A stretch of DNA of 40,978 nt from the NCBI GenBank assembly GCA_947447525.1, contig CANFJL010000016.1, positions 1 through 40,978 of the forward strand, written 5' to 3'. Position numbers and translations under genes: made by a program. Positions 17,408-25,665 of the stretch are shown one piece after another. Positions within the stretch are counted from its first letter, which is position 1. Every line of letters starts with the position of its first letter. The notes beneath the pieces are model-generated. The model saw only the letters and a program-made list of their open reading frames with translations, did no database searches and was not told the origin of the DNA. This stretch comes from Flavobacteriales bacterium (lineage in GTDB: Bacteria; Bacteroidota; Bacteroidia; Flavobacteriales_D; Crocinitomicaceae).

Positions 17408-19366
17408 TTAACTTAAAATAGTTCGACCCAAAAGATCCGCAAGAATACGCTTCACTTTTTCATAGGACAATTGTTCTGTCAAAATTAACAAGGAATCTTC
17501 TTCAGAAAGGTCTTTTTGTTTTAATTGCTCTTGTAAATTCAAGATGTGCAAATTGACTTTATGATATTTAAAATTATAAATAGAATGCAGGACGGTTTGA
17601 TTGAGATCTCCTTCTTCTCTTTTGGTATGGATGTTATGTTTCAACAACCAATTAGGACTTAAATCCGATTCAATGGTTTCAAGATTGGATACAAATTTTA
17701 CAATGTCTTGATTTTCTAGATGTTTAAAATGAGAACTAGAATAGAGCATATTTTCTGAAATTCCCAATGCAAATTGCTCGTGAATTTCTCTACAATTTGG
17801 ATCTGTAAACGTCAATGCATCCCTATTTAATTCTTGACAAACCAATTCTAAAACACTTAACTTCGTTTTCACATCGGAACCTTCATTATCCATTTCAATT
17901 TCGCGAGTACCAAATTGAAGCATCAAACGAATTAATTCAAATTCATGATTCAGCTTCGAACTTTCGTCCTTTTTTACAGGAGTATGTTGAGGCGTAGATT
18001 CTTCATTAACTACAGGAACATTTCGATATTCTGGTTCATTGTGTTGTTTCGCCAGAGTATTTTTCCGAAGTCGCGCCAATTCTGTATTTACGATTTGCTC
18101 CTCCATGTCAAAATGAGTTGAAAGCTCTTTTGCATAGACACTTCGCGTAATATGATCTGGAATTAATGATACAGAATGAACAATCTCTTTAATTAGATTC
18201 GCTTTTTGAAGTGGATCATTCTTCCCCTCTTTTAAAAGCACACTTGCTTTAAATGAAATGAAATCCTGTTTATTTTCTTTAATGAAATCATGTGTTTGCG
18301 CAGCACTATTATTTTTAGCAAAAGAGTCAGGGTCTTCTCCCTCTGGAAATAAGACCACCTTAACATTCATTCCTTCTTCGAGAATTAAATCAATTCCTCT
18401 AAAAGAAGCTTTAATCCCTGCCGCATCACCATCAAAAAGAATCGTGATGTTTTTGGTATAGCGACCAATCAATTTAATCTGCTCCTTAGTAAGCGAAGTT
18501 CCAGAAGAAGAAACCACATGTTGAATACCGGACTGATGCATACTAATCACATCCGTATAACCCTCACATAATAGACACTCATCATATTTGGTTATATCAC
18601 CTTTGGCGAAGAATAGACCATAAAGAATCTCACTTTTATTGTAAACAATACTATCGGGAGAATTGTAATATTTTGCAATTTTTTTATCATTCAATAAAGT
18701 CCGTCCACCAAATCCCAAAATACGACCAGAAACACTTTGAATTGGAAAGAGCACGCGACCTCTAAAGAAATCAAAAGAGCGTTCCTCCTTAGTTTTAGAA
18801 AGTCCGACTTTTTCTAGATACTCTAATTTATAACCTTTAGCGAGGGCGGCCTTCGTAAAATCATCACCTTTATTGAGGCAATATCCCAATTGAAATTTCT
18901 CAATAATATCAGGTCTAAATCCACGCTCTTCAAAATAAGACAAACCAATTGCTTTACCTTCTTCAGAGTTCATTAGATTATCTGCAAAATAGTTTTTTGC
19001 AAATTCATTAATGATAAATAAACTATCTCGTTCTGTAGCTTGTGCGAGTTCATCAGCGGTTGGTGCAGCATCCTGTGGGATTTCAATTCCATATTTATCT
19101 GCTAACCAACGTAAAGCTTCGGGATAAGAAAAATGTTCTTTTTCCATTAAAAAGGAAACAACCGTACCACCCTTTCCTGTAGAAAAGCACTTAAAAATTT
19201 GCTTTGCAGGAGAGACAACAAATGAAGCAGTTTTTTCGTCCGTAAAAGGGCTTAAACCTTTAAGATTAGATCCAGCGCGTTTCAATTGAACAAATTCACC
19301 AATAACTTCCTCTATACGAGAAGTATTCATGATTTCATCAATAATTTGCGGGGATATTTTACTCAT
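17408..19366 (-). CDS. dnaG: DNA primase with degenerate N-terminal zinc-binding domain
   Basis: DnaG makes the RNA primers for replication. This 652-residue protein has the usual order: CHC2-type N-domain (1-95), primase core and TOPRIM (about 130-370, with LCEGYTDVISMHQSG, the catalytic Glu, and ILFDGDAAGIKA, the metal-binding Asp pair), then a C-terminal helical DnaB-interacting region. In the N-domain the standard pattern C-P-F-H...C-F-G-C reads S39-P-F-T42...C60-F-S-T63, so three of four zinc ligands are lost. The rest of the fold signature (EKTASFVVSP, FKCF, GGTVVSFLM) is kept. Zinc-less DnaG is typical of flavobacteria as I recall them. The start ATG overlaps the stop of the lipoprotein gene by 4 bases. 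Confidence 0.95.
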   Translation of the reverse strand: MSKISPQIIDEIMNTSRIEEVIGEFVQLKRAGSNLKGLSPFTDEKTASFVVSPAKQIFKCFSTGKGGTVVSFLMEKEHFSYPEALRWLADKYGIEIPQDAAPTADELAQATERDSLFIINEFAKNYFADNLMNSEEGKAIGLSYFEERGFRPDIIEKFQLGYCLNKGDDFTKAALAKGYKLEYLEKVGLSKTKEERSFDFFRGRVLFPIQSVSGRILGFGGRTLLNDKKIAKYYNSPDSIVYNKSEILYGLFFAKGDITKYDECLLCEGYTDVISMHQSGIQHVVSSSGTSLTKEQIKLIGRYTKNITILFDGDAAGIKASFRGIDLILEEGMNVKVVLFPEGEDPDSFAKNNSAAQTHDFIKENKQDFISFKASVLLKEGKNDPLQKANLIKEIVHSVSLIPDHITRSVYAKELSTHFDMEEQIVNTELARLRKNTLAKQHNEPEYRNVPVVNEESTPQHTPVKKDESSKLNHEFELIRLMLQFGTREIEMDNEGSDVKTKLSVLELVCQELNRDALTFTDPNCREIHEQFALGISENMLYSSSHFKHLENQDIVKFVSNLETIESDLSPNWLLKHNIHTKREEGDLNQTVLHSIYNFKYHKVNLHILNLQEQLKQKDLSEEDSLLILTEQLSYEKVKRILADLLGRTILS

Positions 19367-19788
19367 TTAGATGCTGAAGTATCTTTAAGGTATGGATAAT
19401 GTTGTTTATTGATAACTTTACCTTTTTCATCATAGGTAATCCAATCTCCAACAATTTTATCATCTTGATATTCTCCACGATAATGCAATCTTCCGTTAGG
19501 ATATTTCACAATAGTAAATCCATCACGCTTTCCATTTTCATAAAAAGTAACTGAAAGTTCATCTCCACCTTCTGAAAAGAAAGTCCATTTCCCATTTCGC
19601 AAATGATTATTATCTTGTGGACCTTGAAATTTAATGTTTTTCTTTCCTGGATACCACTCCGTAAAAATCCCATTTTTTATTTCGACTAAATTCTCTACTT
19701 TTTTGGGTTTCAAATATTCAGCATCGCTGTCTCCACAAGAATAAACCACAATAGCCAATAAAATTAATAAGCAGTATTTTTTCATCAT
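19363..19788 (-). CDS. MORN-repeat-like lipoprotein
   Basis: A 141-residue protein starting MMKKYCLLILLAIVVYSCGDSD: a lipoprotein signal with the lipobox Cys at residue 18, so it should be anchored to a membrane outside the cytoplasm. The mature part contains repeated short strands of the MORN_2 type, such as YENGKRDGFTIVKYPNGRLHYRGEY and DDKIVGDWITYDEKGKV. These YwqK-type repeats occur widely in Bacteroidota envelope proteins; a molecular function is not known. It overlaps both neighbours by 4 bases (ATGA), so it is translationally tied to the polyprenyl synthase upstream and dnaG downstream. Confidence 0.8.
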   Translation of the reverse strand: MMKKYCLLILLAIVVYSCGDSDAEYLKPKKVENLVEIKNGIFTEWYPGKKNIKFQGPQDNNHLRNGKWTFFSEGGDELSVTFYENGKRDGFTIVKYPNGRLHYRGEYQDDKIVGDWITYDEKGKVINKQHYPYLKDTSASK

Positions 19789-20756
19789 TTCTCTCTATTC
19801 ATTGTATAATGTACTAAACCAATCAAAGAATCCTTCGCTTCAGATTCAGGGATATCTTTTAACAGTCCAATAGCATATGCGCCATAAGCCTGCATTTTTT
19901 TGCGCGCATATTCAATACCGCCATTTTCAATTACAAGATCAACTGCTCGTGCAATTGAACTGGCATCTTCATTTTTATTTCTCACGATATTCAATAATTC
20001 ACTTCTATCCTTTTGATTTACATTATTGATGGTGTAAATCAAAGGCAAGGTCATTTTTTGTTCCCGAATATCAATTCCAGTGGGTTTACCTATGTTGTTA
20101 TCGGAACCATAATCAAAGATATCATCCTTAATTTGAAACGCAATACCCACTGCTTCTCCGAACAAAAACATCGCTTGTTGATGTTTTGTATTTCCAACAC
20201 TAATGGCACCAGCTTCACAACAAGTAGCAATTAAAGAGGCCGTTTTTTTTCTAATTACCTCAAAATAAATTTCCTCGGTTATGTCTAGATGACGGGCTTT
20301 TTCCAATTGCAGCAACTCACCTTCAGACATTTCCCTAACAGCCCTAGCAACCACCTTAAGTAAATCTGTATTCTCTTTTTCCAGAGAAAGCAATAGAATT
20401 CTTGAAAGCATATAATCACCAACGAGCACGGCAATTTTATTTTTCCACAAGGCATTTACGGAAAAAAAACCTCTTCTTTCATTGGCATCATCCACAACAT
20501 CATCATGCACCAGTGTAGCGGTATGCAGCAATTCTACCAATGCAGCAGCATCAAAAGATTTTACATTTATTTCCCCTAGCATTTTTGCAGTAAGAAAAAC
20601 GAACATAGGGCGCATTTGCTTGCCTTTTCGTTTCACGATATATTGGGTAACCTTATCCAGCAAAGGAACATTCGAAAGCATTGTCTCCTTAAAATGCGCT
20701 TCAAATTGCTGCATTTCAGTTTGTATAGGAGACATTATTTCTTTAACAGATAACAT
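19785..20756 (-). CDS. Long-chain polyprenyl diphosphate synthase
   Basis: The 323-residue enzyme adds isopentenyl diphosphate units to an allylic starter, making the side chain of menaquinone or a similar long prenyl chain. The first Asp-rich motif is LVHDDVVDDANERRG and the second FQIKDDIFDYG. KRKGKQMRPMFVFL near residue 45 binds the IPP diphosphate, and GKPTGIDIREQKMTLPLI follows the second motif. Small residues before the first Asp motif (LLHTATLVHDD) favour a long product (C35-C40 class), but chain length cannot be fixed by eye. Its start is 38 bases after the DUF58 gene and its stop overlaps the lipoprotein gene. Confidence 0.93.
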   Translation of the reverse strand: MLSVKEIMSPIQTEMQQFEAHFKETMLSNVPLLDKVTQYIVKRKGKQMRPMFVFLTAKMLGEINVKSFDAAALVELLHTATLVHDDVVDDANERRGFFSVNALWKNKIAVLVGDYMLSRILLLSLEKENTDLLKVVARAVREMSEGELLQLEKARHLDITEEIYFEVIRKKTASLIATCCEAGAISVGNTKHQQAMFLFGEAVGIAFQIKDDIFDYGSDNNIGKPTGIDIREQKMTLPLIYTINNVNQKDRSELLNIVRNKNEDASSIARAVDLVIENGGIEYARKKMQAYGAYAIGLLKDIPESEAKDSLIGLVHYTMNREK

Positions 20757-20794
20757 TTTATAAAATTAATATTTAGATGCGGGATTATGGCAAA

Positions 20795-21706
20795 TTAATG
20801 CATCTTTTCTCTTTTAAGAAGATATTCTAATAAAACTTGATCGTATCCTTTCGCAATATCTGCTTCAATAAAATCAATTCTATAATCTGCACAGCGCATT
20901 TTTACTTCGTGTAAATACTTTTTAATACCTGAAACATATTTTTCTTTTATTTCAGCTGGTTGTAATTTTATTCTTTCACCTGTTTCCATATCCACAAGTT
21001 GATAGGGACGGTTGTCCAGGTTAAAATTGATTTCCATTTCAGAATCATTCACATGAAAGATCAATACTTCATGTTTATTGTGTTTCAAATGATTCACGGC
21101 ATGAAACATTTCATCCAACTGCGAAGCATCTCCCAATAAGTCCGTAAACAAAATGATTAAACTTCTTTTATGAGTTATTTCTGCAATTTCATGCAAAGTT
21201 TCAATCGTATTAGTATTTCTTTTTAGTTTTTCATCATACTGAAGCATCCATCGTTCCATTTCAGCATATAAAAATCGATGATGTGCAGGAGATGACTTCG
21301 CTTGCGTATGCAGGTGAATCTCATCTGAAAAAATCGACAATCCAACAGCATCTCTTTGCCTCTTAAGAAGTTCAATTAAACTAGCTGCTGCATAGATTGA
21401 AAAATCCAACTTATTTAATTTAGCATCCTTTGGGAAGTACATGGAACTAGAACAGTCAATTAAGATTTGACATCTCAAATTAGTTTCTTCCTCATATTTT
21501 TTGGTAAATAATTTATCGGTACGACCATATAGTTTCCAATCAATATGTCGTGTAGACTCTCCTGCATTATACATGCGATGTTCGGCAAACTCAACAGAAA
21601 AACCATGAAAAGGACTTTTATGCATTCCCGTAATAAAACCTTCAACCACCTGCTTTGCAAGAAATTCCAAATTACCAAAATCGGCAAGAAGTGAGCGCTT
21701 TATCAT
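20795..21706 (-). CDS. DUF58 domain-containing protein (von Willebrand A-like)
   Basis: A 303-residue protein with the DUF58 signature: HRMYNAGESTRHIDWKLYGRTDKLFTKKYEEETNL near residues 40-75, then a VWA-like domain with the metal-site loop ILIDCSSSMYFP and SLIILFTDLLGD. DUF58 proteins almost always occur with a MoxR-type AAA ATPase and are thought to help mature envelope or periplasmic complexes. Here the gene has no MoxR neighbour: the next gene on this strand is the polyprenyl synthase, and upstream is a divergent T9SS gene. It is the first gene of the minus-strand run, so the promoter should lie between 21707 and 21815; no exact TAnnTTTG element is seen there. Confidence 0.9.
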   Translation of the reverse strand: MIKRSLLADFGNLEFLAKQVVEGFITGMHKSPFHGFSVEFAEHRMYNAGESTRHIDWKLYGRTDKLFTKKYEEETNLRCQILIDCSSSMYFPKDAKLNKLDFSIYAAASLIELLKRQRDAVGLSIFSDEIHLHTQAKSSPAHHRFLYAEMERWMLQYDEKLKRNTNTIETLHEIAEITHKRSLIILFTDLLGDASQLDEMFHAVNHLKHNKHEVLIFHVNDSEMEINFNLDNRPYQLVDMETGERIKLQPAEIKEKYVSGIKKYLHEVKMRCADYRIDFIEADIAKGYDQVLLEYLLKREKMH

Positions 21707-21815
21707 TCTAGATTTGATACAATAATTGAAAGACGAAAATACAAAGAATTAAAGGATAAATGAATGAGGCAACTAAATTTTAACTTACTTCGTCAAAAGA
21801 ATATAAACTTGTCTT

Positions 21816-24308
21816 ATGAAAAAAATATTTCTACTAACCCTTTCCATTTTTACTGCAGCAGTAACTATAGAAAATATCAACGCTCAAGTTCTTGGATTTG
21901 CTATTAGTGCTATTGCACCGAGCAACACAACAAACTATTCAAGTTGTGACTCAACAGTAACGATGAATTTTTCTGCTGTCACTCCAGTAACAACTGCTGG
22001 GACAGTTCCTGCAGATATTAATCAAGTTATCGTTGGGAGCAATGCATTTCAATCATTTCAATTTCAAGCTCAAGTCAATTGGGGTGACGGAACTTCACAA
22101 ACCCAAGGAGCTGGAGTAAGTTCACCAGGAACATTAATTAATTTCCCCAACCCATGGTCACATACCTATGGTGCGGCTGGAACTTATATGATCACTACAA
22201 CGGTTTACAATCCTGCCAATCAAACTTATGCTATGGATAGTATTAACTATACAGTTGGCATTTGTCCAGTATCAATTTACTCGAATGTTCAAGTAGATTG
22301 CGATAACAACGGAACTATAGATTCGACAATCACTAATGTTCCTTTAATCCTTAGCAACGGTAATAATTCCTATTCTGTAACTTCAATTAATAACATATCG
22401 CAATTTCCTGGAGTTCAAACTGGAACTTATTCTTTGAATGTTGACCCTGTTTGGTTGAGCACACATGGATATGCAGTAACGAGTATTGTTCCAAGTATGC
22501 AAATTCAAATCACGAATGGTGGAGCTTACACTTTTATCATTACCCTTCAATGCGCTCAAACTACCACAACTTACAATTGTGTAGGAGGTCAAGTTTATTG
22601 TGATACTGACAACAATGGAGTTTATTCGGCTGGTGATATCGGCATTTCTAATGCACCAGTTACAGTAAGTTCTAATGGCGTTAATACACTAGTTTACACC
22701 AACAATCAGGGATACTACACTGCAACTTATGTTGGGATTATTGGACAAACAGCAGTGGTTTCTCTGAACCAAAATTGGATGGTTAACAACGGTTATACCG
22801 CAGGCACTTGGCCATTAACGGTTGTGAATGTACAATGTAACTCAGGCTTGCCAATTGCAACAGCAAGTTTTCCAATGAATTGTGGAACTACTACAGGAAC
22901 TACCAATTGCTACTCTGGATATGTTTTCTGCGATGCCAATGGAAATGGAATCATGGATAATTCTGAATTACCATTGATGTTTGTTCCGATTAACCTTTAT
23001 AACCAAACAACAATGGGAAGTAGTTCAGTTACCGTTTATACAGACTCATCTGGTTATTTTACTTATTGTGGACCTGTTTCAGTTAACAATTATATTATTG
23101 CTGCAATCAGCCAAACTTATTTAGGATATAATGGATATACCATCAGCAACAATATTATCACCTTAATGGGTGGGCCAACAGCAAATATTGGTTATTTCGC
23201 TGTGAATTGTGGTGGAACCACCAGTACATGTTCTGATTTATACACAACCGTATCTCCATGGATTGGTTACTACCAAAACACCACAGGATATATTCACATC
23301 AATTGGGGATCTTATGGACCAGGAGTTGTCGGACCTTATCAATTGACCTTAACTTACCCGGCGGGAGTTGTTATTAATCCTGCTTCTATCTCAAACTCAT
23401 CTTACACTACAAGTGGAAATACCATTACATGGAATTTAAATGCTACCACGGCTTCTTTTGCAAGTGTTGATTATATATCCTTTAGTATTCCTTCAGGACT
23501 CGCAAGTGGTACAATGCATTATTTCTCATCAACCATCGCACCTATGGGTAATATGACGGATTGCTTTACAGGAAATAATTCAGGTACCTTATTACAAATC
23601 GTTGGGAACTCATACGATCCAAATGATAAAATCGTAGCGAGAGAATTGCTTTATGAAAACACTTCTTACACTGCTGAAACTATTGATGCAGCTATTCAAG
23701 ATGTTCTTACCTACACCATCAATTTCCAAAACACAGGAACTGCTCCTGCTCAGAACATCTATGTAATCGATACTTTAGATGCAAATCTAGATTGGAACAG
23801 TCTGTATGTAGTTGAATCTTCGCATGATATGCAAGTAGTAAATTTAGGAAACGGTGTAATGCGTTTTGAATTCCCGCAAATTTGGTTGGATGATGCAACA
23901 AGCAACGAACCGGGAAGTCACGGTCATTTTACTTACCGTATTCAAGAAAACGCTAGTAATTGGGTAGGAAGTACCATTGACAATACTGCTTTTATTTATT
24001 TTGATTGGAATACTCCAATTATCACAAGCACCACTCACAATGTAAACACAATGTTGTGGGGTATTGATGAGAATAATCAAAATACCTTTAACGTCTATCC
24101 GAATCCTGCACAAGATAAAATCAGTATCGTAGGATCAAGTGACGATTATTCTTACAGTATTTTTGACATGTCAGGAAGAGCGTTGCTTAATGGTAAAGCC
24201 AGTTCAATGACAGAGCAAGTTAATTTAAGTCTGCTCAATCAAGGCGCTTACCTAATTAAAATCAATAACAATAATGTTATTACAAGTTTGCGATTTATTA
24301 AGCAGTAA
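21816..24308 (+). CDS. Large secreted T9SS type A protein with PKD-like, SdrD-B-like and DUF7619-like domains
   Basis: An 830-residue surface or secreted protein. After a signal peptide (1-23, ending NINAQ) comes a PKD-like domain (about 60-145, with VNWGDGTSQTQG and HTYGAAGTYMITTTVYN). Three SdrD-B/Cna-B-like modules follow, each starting with a variant of V-x-C-D-x-(D/N)-x-N-G (YSNVQVDCDNNGTI, GQVYCDTDNNGVY, GYVFCDANGNGIM). A beta-rich segment covers about 470-595. A DUF7619-type module starts SYDPNDKIVARELL (about 600-750) and has LTYTINFQNTGTAPAQNIYVID. A type A sorting domain (about 755-830) begins VYPNPAQDKISI. The calcium-like Asp-Asn loops suggest a stiff adhesin stalk; a ligand is not evident. 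A UUCG terminator follows. Confidence 0.85.
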   Translation: MKKIFLLTLSIFTAAVTIENINAQVLGFAISAIAPSNTTNYSSCDSTVTMNFSAVTPVTTAGTVPADINQVIVGSNAFQSFQFQAQVNWGDGTSQTQGAGVSSPGTLINFPNPWSHTYGAAGTYMITTTVYNPANQTYAMDSINYTVGICPVSIYSNVQVDCDNNGTIDSTITNVPLILSNGNNSYSVTSINNISQFPGVQTGTYSLNVDPVWLSTHGYAVTSIVPSMQIQITNGGAYTFIITLQCAQTTTTYNCVGGQVYCDTDNNGVYSAGDIGISNAPVTVSSNGVNTLVYTNNQGYYTATYVGIIGQTAVVSLNQNWMVNNGYTAGTWPLTVVNVQCNSGLPIATASFPMNCGTTTGTTNCYSGYVFCDANGNGIMDNSELPLMFVPINLYNQTTMGSSSVTVYTDSSGYFTYCGPVSVNNYIIAAISQTYLGYNGYTISNNIITLMGGPTANIGYFAVNCGGTTSTCSDLYTTVSPWIGYYQNTTGYIHINWGSYGPGVVGPYQLTLTYPAGVVINPASISNSSYTTSGNTITWNLNATTASFASVDYISFSIPSGLASGTMHYFSSTIAPMGNMTDCFTGNNSGTLLQIVGNSYDPNDKIVARELLYENTSYTAETIDAAIQDVLTYTINFQNTGTAPAQNIYVIDTLDANLDWNSLYVVESSHDMQVVNLGNGVMRFEFPQIWLDDATSNEPGSHGHFTYRIQENASNWVGSTIDNTAFIYFDWNTPIITSTTHNVNTMLWGIDENNQNTFNVYPNPAQDKISIVGSSDDYSYSIFDMSGRALLNGKASSMTEQVNLSLLNQGAYLIKINNNNVITSLRFIKQ

Positions 24309-24323
24309 TTTATTTGCCTCTCC

Positions 24324-24352
24324 AAAAAAGCGACTTCGGTCGCTTTTTTTTT
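24324..24352 (+). terminator. Strong UUCG-loop terminator
   Basis: AAAAAAGCGAC, loop TTCG, GTCGCTTTTTTTTT: a perfect stem with a very stable tetraloop and a T run, 15 bases after the T9SS gene. It ends that transcript. The CDF gene starts 17 bases later, so it needs its own promoter or read-through. Confidence 0.92.
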
Positions 24353-24368
24353 GTTCCTTTGCGCAGTA

Positions 24369-25238
24369 ATGCCGACAAAAAAAGCACAATTAACAGCCCT
24401 TTGGAGTATTGTCACTAACGCAATTTTAGCGACAGTGAAAGGATGCGTTGGTTTTTTTGGTCGTTCCGACGCCTTAATAGCTGACGCCATCGAATCTACC
24501 AGTGATGTTTTCGCCTCCTGTTTGGTCTTGTGGGGAATCACTTACTCTTCCAAACCTGCAGACAGTAATCATCCTTATGGACATGGAAAAGCCGAACCAT
24601 TGGTGACTTTTGCTGTAGTTGGATTTTTATTAGTTTCTGCAACCATCATCGCAGTCGAAAGCATTCGAAATTTAGGAGAAGTTCAAGAAAAACCAGAATT
24701 TTACACCCTCTATTTTTTAGCTGGAATCATCATCATAAAAGAACTCTCCTATCGCTATGTATTGCGCAAAGGTAAGGAAACCAATTCAAGCTCCTTAAAA
24801 GCAGATGCATGGCACCACAGAAGTGACGCAATTTCCTCTTTGATTGCTTTTGTCGGAATAAGTATTTCTTTTATTTTGGGTCCTGGATATGAAAAAGCGG
24901 ATGATTGGGCGGCACTTTTAGCTTCAGGCTTTATTGTTTACAATGCCTTTCTCATCTTTAGACCTGCCTTAGGTGAAGTAATGGATGAGCATTTATACGA
25001 TGATTTAATTCATGATATTCGAAATGAATCCTTAAAAGTCCCCGGAGTATTGGATACTGAAAAATGTTATGTTAGAAAATCTGGCATGCGTTATATCGTT
25101 GATTTACATATGGAAGTTGATGGGCAACTTAGTGTTTATGATGGTCATGAAATAGCACATCGTCTTAAAGATCACTTGCAATCCGTTTTACCGATTAAGG
25201 ATGTCTTAATTCATATCGAACCTAAGGAAAAGCATTAA
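24369..25238 (+). CDS. Cation diffusion facilitator (CDF) family metal transporter
   Basis: A 289-residue inner-membrane antiporter that exports divalent metals (Zn, Mn, Fe or Co) in exchange for protons. Six helices are expected. The two metal-site motifs are SDALIADAIESTSD (TM2) and DAWHHRSDAISS (TM5); the HPYGHGKAEPLVTF loop and the C-terminal cytoplasmic domain (VRKSGMRYIVDLHMEVDGQLSV.DGHEIAHRLKD) are intact. The metal cannot be assigned with certainty; the second site is H-x-x-x-D with Asp, and the first is D-x-x-x-D, which is seen in Mn/Fe-type CDFs more often than in the Zn type (H/D). The ATG at 24369 is chosen over TTG at 24351, which lies in the terminator. The stop abuts the convergent SUI1 gene. 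Confidence 0.92.
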   Translation: MPTKKAQLTALWSIVTNAILATVKGCVGFFGRSDALIADAIESTSDVFASCLVLWGITYSSKPADSNHPYGHGKAEPLVTFAVVGFLLVSATIIAVESIRNLGEVQEKPEFYTLYFLAGIIIIKELSYRYVLRKGKETNSSSLKADAWHHRSDAISSLIAFVGISISFILGPGYEKADDWAALLASGFIVYNAFLIFRPALGEVMDEHLYDDLIHDIRNESLKVPGVLDTEKCYVRKSGMRYIVDLHMEVDGQLSVYDGHEIAHRLKDHLQSVLPIKDVLIHIEPKEKH

Positions 25239-25583
25239 TTATCCGCCCTTCTTTTTGACCTTATAATTTTCCTTCGTTAAAATATCAGCTAATTTATCCT
25301 TGAAATTACCTTGAATCATGATTACCCCATCTTTTACCGTTCCACCAACACCACATTTACTTTTGAGTAATTTACCAAGATCCTTCAAGTCCTCCTCTGT
25401 TCCGACAAAACCTTCCACCAAAGTAACCTCTTTTCCAGCCCTTTGTTTGCGATCAATAGAAACATATAACAATTGATCTTTAGCCGCTAAAGTATCTTGT
25501 TCCTCTTCCTCTTCTTGTTGATAGGAGAAATTAGGATTGGTAGAATATACTACATTAATTAAATTTTTATTTTTCTTTGACAT
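25239..25583 (-). CDS. SUI1/eIF1-like translation factor (YciH family)
   Basis: A 114-residue protein. The C-terminal 80 residues are an SUI1 domain: VSIDRKQRAGKEVTLVEGFVG, then LGKLLKSKCGVGGTVKDGVIMIQGNFKDKL. This includes the conserved Lys-Cys-Gly-x-Gly-Gly-Thr loop that touches the ribosomal P site in eIF1. Residues 18-35 are an acidic Glu/Gln-rich linker (EEEEEQDTLA). Bacterial homologues bind the small ribosomal subunit and may affect start-codon choice; the role here is not established. The gene is single, convergent with the CDF gene. Confidence 0.92.
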   Translation of the reverse strand: MSKKNKNLINVVYSTNPNFSYQQEEEEEQDTLAAKDQLLYVSIDRKQRAGKEVTLVEGFVGTEEDLKDLGKLLKSKCGVGGTVKDGVIMIQGNFKDKLADILTKENYKVKKKGG

Positions 25584-25665
25584 GCGGGAAAGATTTAATC
25601 AAAAATGGGAATTAAATTTTAATGCTCAATTATAAGAAGATTGAAATAAACCTAGAAACATGATC

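Noticed and set aside
19363..19788. Antitoxin of a toxin-antitoxin system (the YwqK-family name often given to such MORN_2 proteins)
   Set aside because: It has a lipoprotein signal and no toxin partner; the neighbours are a prenyl synthase and dnaG.
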